A model generated the notes under the pieces. It was not told where the DNA came from. It did no database searches and saw only the letters and a list, made by a program, of their open reading frames with translations. Below are positions 59,411 through 64,000 of a stretch of 64,000 nucleotides of DNA, piece after piece. The first letter of the stretch is position 1; the number at the start of each line of letters is the position of its first letter. A program made the translations under genes and the position numbers. This stretch comes from Opisthocomus hoazin (lineage: Eukaryota > Chordata > Aves > Opisthocomiformes > Opisthocomidae), in assembly GCF_030867145.1 (NCBI RefSeq), contig NC_134433.1:13653216-13717215 (forward strand), given 5' to 3'.

Positions 59411-62400
59411 AAGCACTTTAGGAAGTGTTACCCTTGATATAATGCTTGAAAATATTTTTCAGATTATTTTTATCTCTGCAAACTATTGGCCAAGCCATGC
59501 TGTTCAATAAAAAAATAAAGCACACAACGACACAGCCCAGATCCTGTCTATGGCAGCTTTTACCTATACCCAAAAAAGTGAACAAGCTTCCCCACGCTCA
59601 CCAAGTAAGATCAAATAAATTTCCTTGGTTAATAATATGATTGTAAGCATACTAAAAAATATAAAATCAGTTATTTGATATGTTAGCATATATATGTAAG
59701 TTCTTGTGCTGATTTGTTTTGTTCTGAATTAAGCATGCAGGAAAAATCTGACAAAGGATAAAATTTTTCTCTAGATCATATTTGAGAGAATGCCGTAAGA
59801 AAGTAAACAAGCTTTACATGCTCTAAGCTGATTTATATCACTGGAGTATACAAGAGGGAGTGAAGAGTCAGAGGTGATGTCTCAGGAGTTAGGCCTTAAC
59901 ACTTACAGGGAATAGACGTCTCTCAATAAAGTATATGAGGCACCTTATTGAATGCCTCTTAATGTAAAAATAGCTATATAGTGATAATATGTAGTTAAAA
60001 GCTCGTTTGACTACATATGACTGTCAACCCATTTCCAGTTTTAAGTGTGCTCTTAAACTTTGCCAGATTTACTCCTGTGAGAACACTGAGCTGTCATCTT
60101 CCTCTTTCTGAAAAAAAGCTAGAAACCAATCTGGATGGTATATAATCCTAAATAGCCACATTGAATATGCATTCTGCCTATCAGTTATCTCGCAATTTGT
60201 ATGAATAAGTTTCATTCAAGCCCTATTGATCACAATTAAGGGTTGAAATCAGAAATTGACTATCATCAGCTCCAGGCAAATTAATCTCAAGGCACTACAG
60301 TGGGTTGTACTCACTTGCTGTGTGTGAACTTGACACTTGGGTTCAGTTAGAATCCAAAAGTGCAGCAGGAGGACTGTATCCCAATATCTTAATGTGACAG
60401 CTACCAAGGGAATTACTTTCTGAAGCAGAAGAAGGGAAATGGGAAACATTGAGGGGGTGGATGCAGACAGATATGACAGGATTCTAAGAACCTGGGATTC
60501 CTGACAGCGTAGGCCTTCAGAGACCACCCACTGTGCTTTGGCAGGTAATAATCTAGGAAATTATAATACACTTATTTTAAATGAATCTGTTGAGATGTTT
60601 GATCTGAGATCTTCATTACACATACAGCAATGCTTTTGCTGCTAGAGCTCTGTTATTTTACCAACTTATATTGAAGACGAGAAGAGACTTCAGAATGGAT
60701 TTTGTAATGTTGTAGCATCCAGTTAAGTGTGTAAAAGTATGACCAAATTCTACAGAAGCTAGCATCATGTTAATCCTATAAGAGAAGAAAGTTCAGTCAC
60801 CTTGGGTCTGCTTTTACTGAATGGTACTGGCATGTATTTTCGTGCTCTGCATGTGTGTGCCGATGTGGGTAATTATATTGTAAGAATCTGGCACGCGGAA
60901 GAATCATCGCGACTAAAGATCTAAGATTTAATTGCCCCCCAACTGTAATGTTGCTACAGAAACTTCTTTCAATGGAGTAACTCCATGCAAATGATGGAAG
61001 TTACTGTTGGTAAACATTTAAAACAAGGGGTTTGCATTGTATTACATAGCCTCATTCCTTTGTCAGGAAGCCATCAGGCAGATTTTCGTCTTACAGATAA
61101 CCAGATTAAGCATTCTGGCTAGATCTCTGTATGCTATTACAAAGGCATTCCATTTTCTCCCCCTCCCAGCCCCATCACGCCTGATCAGTTATTTTGAATC
61201 AGGAATATAAAGCAGTATGTATGTAATTGGGGAAAGAAATGGAATATATTTATTGGTGGCAAGGGAGTTCAGCCTCCAGTGGGGCAAATGGCAGTGTGCA
61301 TAATGAGGTTCATAGCATAAGATTTAGTAGCATTGTAAAGGAATTCTTGTCAGAGTGTGGCTCTGATAGGACTTATCAAAGAGTACATGCTACTTATCTA
61401 TCTTTGGCAGAGAACTCTAACTCCGGTTAACTGTCAGCGCATCTATAATCTTTCCAGATCTGGAATTGTTGATAGAGTGCCAAATATCTTGGATTATGTA
61501 TTGTCAGAAAGAGTAATATCTGTGATTGTAATATCAAACAAAGCAAATGTAGCTATTTAATGAAATAATGCTGAGCTTTTAATATGGCATAACATAAGCT
61601 CTTTTTTTTTTCCCTCATTTGGTAGCATGAGCCATTTCAGTATTCCATGAGAGTTAAGATAGAGAGATGATGGCTTTTGGGATTACAGATAGATAGCACA
61701 GACAAAACTAGCTTTTTTTTTTTTTATTTTTTGCGTGATGGAAGTCTTGATATATACACTGTTGAAACGTTCTGGTCAGTTAGTACCTTTGTGGCATGAT
61801 GAATGTGGTATTAAAATACACTGGAGATGAGACAATGTTATAGCATTCAGCAGTGAAAAAATAACGTCAAATAGGACAAAACAGCCTACTGCTGAATGGT
61901 ATAATCAGCAAGTAGGCCATTTTAATTCTAGCTCTCCATAAGTCAACATCTGTCTACTTACTGTTTTATCTTTAAAAGCATACTCACAGAGACACGTTCA
62001 TACACAGGCTCTGTAAATAAATATATTTTAATTTAGGGCTGACAGAGACTGTTGTTTCTCTCTTTAAACTGAAGTCCTTGTGTTAATTCTCGGAACAATT
62101 TCTGGCAACTGCAGTACAAGTTTTCCTCATGGCATCTTCCCAGTGCAAGTAGTTCTAGTGGAGAAAGGGGTTAGCTTGTGGGTTCTTTCAGTTTCTGGTT
62201 GTTCCCATGCCCCCTTCCCCAAACAGCGCTCATCTAAAATTGCATACGGCTGTCAATTCTACCAATGATTTATGTTCTGGTGACAGTCCCATATGAAGAA
62301 CCAGACCAATGCCACCAATTCATGTCATCTCAGTTCCTTGCCAGATGAATAGGTGGTCATCGCTTTTGTCTCTTCTTCCTACAGCTGCCATTAACTTTTC

Positions 62401-64000
62401 ACATTCTTACTGTGAAGACTGTAGCACCTTATATCCTTACCTATCTGTAAGATACATCTGTTAGCAAGAACAGTTAAAGCAAATGAATAATTCTTGTCCC
62501 CCATTCAAAACCAAAAAAGCCTTCTTGAAGTTTTTTTGTTCACCCAAACAAAGCCCATGGGCAAACAGCTCCTACAAGCTTATGTTTTTCTTAATTTCCT
62601 TTTCAACTCAAGGGTAATAGTTAAATCTAGTAAAATAAATGTTGATTAGTGGAGTTTATTCATCATGCTGAGCTAATGAGGCATCATAAGTATATTTTTG
62701 AATGTGTAAAATCCATTGGGGGTAATTGCTACAGTTGGATAAAAGATACAGTGTTGTCTTGATTCACTTGTCTTGGAGTCAGGAACTAGCTGAGCAAGTC
62801 ACTGTTGATTCAGATTTTTTTTCAACCTGCAAATTCTCCAGAGAGGAAACGTGACAAAGCAAGCCTGTCTGGTTTTTCGAGCTTATCCCCAGAGATGCAA
62901 TAAAATGGTGGAATTGGATCCAGAATTTCAAGAAGTACAATAAATTAATGTTCCCACTTCTCTTCTGCTGACATGCTTTGTTTACAGGATCTTGGCTGAG
63001 AGTACTTTTGTGGCTCATCGGTGTCCTTGCTTCATTTAGCCGTGTTTGCCACAGAACTGGTTTCTGTTCTAAAGAAAAAGTAAAGGGTTACCTGTATATA
63101 TTATACTGTATATTGGTAATAAAACAGTGATCTTGATCTATACATAATGTGCAAGTCTGCTGTTAGTGGTTAGAAAATGTCTGCCAGCATTTTGAAATGT
63201 TTGTTGTAATACAGGGAATTATAAAGACAATTGGTAGGCTGGAATTCCTTTCACAGGGGCTGCTCGTTTGCATCTTAACTAGATACTTCCTCATTAGTCT
63301 GAGAAATGCAGATCAAAGGACCCGGTCAAAATCTGGTCATTTTGCTTCTGTGTATTGCTGTTCATCACCAGGAAATTTGGGTGGAATGAGTGAATACGGA
63401 CTCTCTATTATTTATCAATATTATCTGTGCAGGGAGAAGCAAATTAACCTTCACTTGCAAAAATACCTCACTACAGTGCATATGTATTATATCAGTGAAA
63501 GGTTTGTTACTCATGTTGATATCTTACTGTGTTTTGCAAAGTTCAAGAGAGTAATATTTTAACATCGTATTCCTTTGGGTATGATGATCATACTAGTTAA
63601 AATTTCCTGTAAATTGAAATGTTACTTTTAAGGTCATTGTTCTTTATGCATAAGAATGGAAAGAACATGATGCATTTGTAATGGAAAAGAGCATTGCTAT
63701 GGAAAATGTCAGCATAAATTGTTCCTCTCGTGTATACAGAGGTTCTGATGTCAAAGGTAAATGTTCGGATATTAAATACCTTGGAATTTCTTTAGCTATA
63801 GTAAATGTTCTCAGACTCAGCTATTGTATTCCAAGTATCAGCTTGTCTGATTTGGTACTCGGTTACGAGAACCTGACACTAGCATTTATCATGAGCAGGA
63901 AAGCCAGGAGCAAAATCAGCGCAAGTGGCAATGTCCTGACTTGCCAGAGAAAATTTTCTTGCTGTCCTTCTTCCTCCACTCAGGTTTTAAATTACCATTT

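Larger units (their letters stand above)
44863..64000. other. PPM1E: PPM1E intron 1 (start), no further exon seen
   Basis: The exon that should continue with the conserved segment after LQQLYKY was not found in the remaining 19 kb. This fits the very large first intron of vertebrate PPM1E. After about 45.7 kb the sequence is AT-rich. It contains a G12 run at 46505-46516, a short TA microsatellite near 54801-54815, a pair of related 150-bp segments, and a 42-bp tandem duplication. No other gene or RNA was recognised. Confidence 0.7.

Noticed and set aside
1-64000. CRISPR arrays, operons or phage-type systems
   Set aside because: No regularly spaced palindromic repeats, no ribosome-binding-site-led gene strings, and split genes throughout. 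The DNA is a vertebrate nuclear genome.

Overview
The window is vertebrate nuclear DNA, most likely from a bird. It carries the 3' end of a CR1 retrotransposon (about 24.8 kb), split genes with GT-AG introns, GC-rich CpG-island promoters, and the conserved gene order TEX14 - RAD51C - PPM1E (human chromosome 17q22; expected on chicken chromosome 19). The species cannot be fixed from sequence alone.

Layout. (1) 374-15720, minus strand: TEX14, 13 coding exons visible. They encode N-terminal ankyrin repeats, a degenerate (pseudo)kinase domain and the CEP55-binding GPPxxxY segment. The gene probably runs off the left edge. (2) 10.0-15.1 kb, inside TEX14 intron 1: four tandem minus-strand copies of a 213-nt U3 small nucleolar RNA gene. 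Each has its own snRNA-type promoter (octamer plus CCAAT about 212-240 bp upstream, a PSE-like block at about -40 to -62) and a 3'-box-like element about 30 bp downstream. GC-rich, partly duplicated spacers separate them, and one spacer holds a candidate solo LTR. This is the most notable content of the window. (3) 15.7-16.5 kb: a compact head-to-head promoter region between TEX14 and RAD51C, with an eightfold GC-box minisatellite. (4) 16509-34888, plus strand: a complete nine-exon RAD51C gene (366 residues), with a polyadenylation signal at 35080. (5) 35.1-43.7 kb: intergenic, AT-rich, no gene seen. (6) 43.7-45.1 kb: CpG island, PPM1E promoter and exon 1 (plus strand). (7) 44.9-64 kb: the start of the very large PPM1E intron 1, with a GC minisatellite next to the exon, a dispersed direct repeat, and no further exon recognised.

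Roles. TEX14 acts in germ-cell intercellular bridges, RAD51C in homologous recombination (BCDX2 and CX3 complexes), and PPM1E is a PP2C-family phosphatase. U3 snoRNA is the core of the small-subunit processome that cuts pre-rRNA. The U3 genes sit in a mainly testis-expressed gene but carry independent Pol II signals, so they should be expressed constitutively. Exon assignments rest on reading frames that join across GT-AG sites and on recalled similarity to the vertebrate orthologues. No alignment or search was run.
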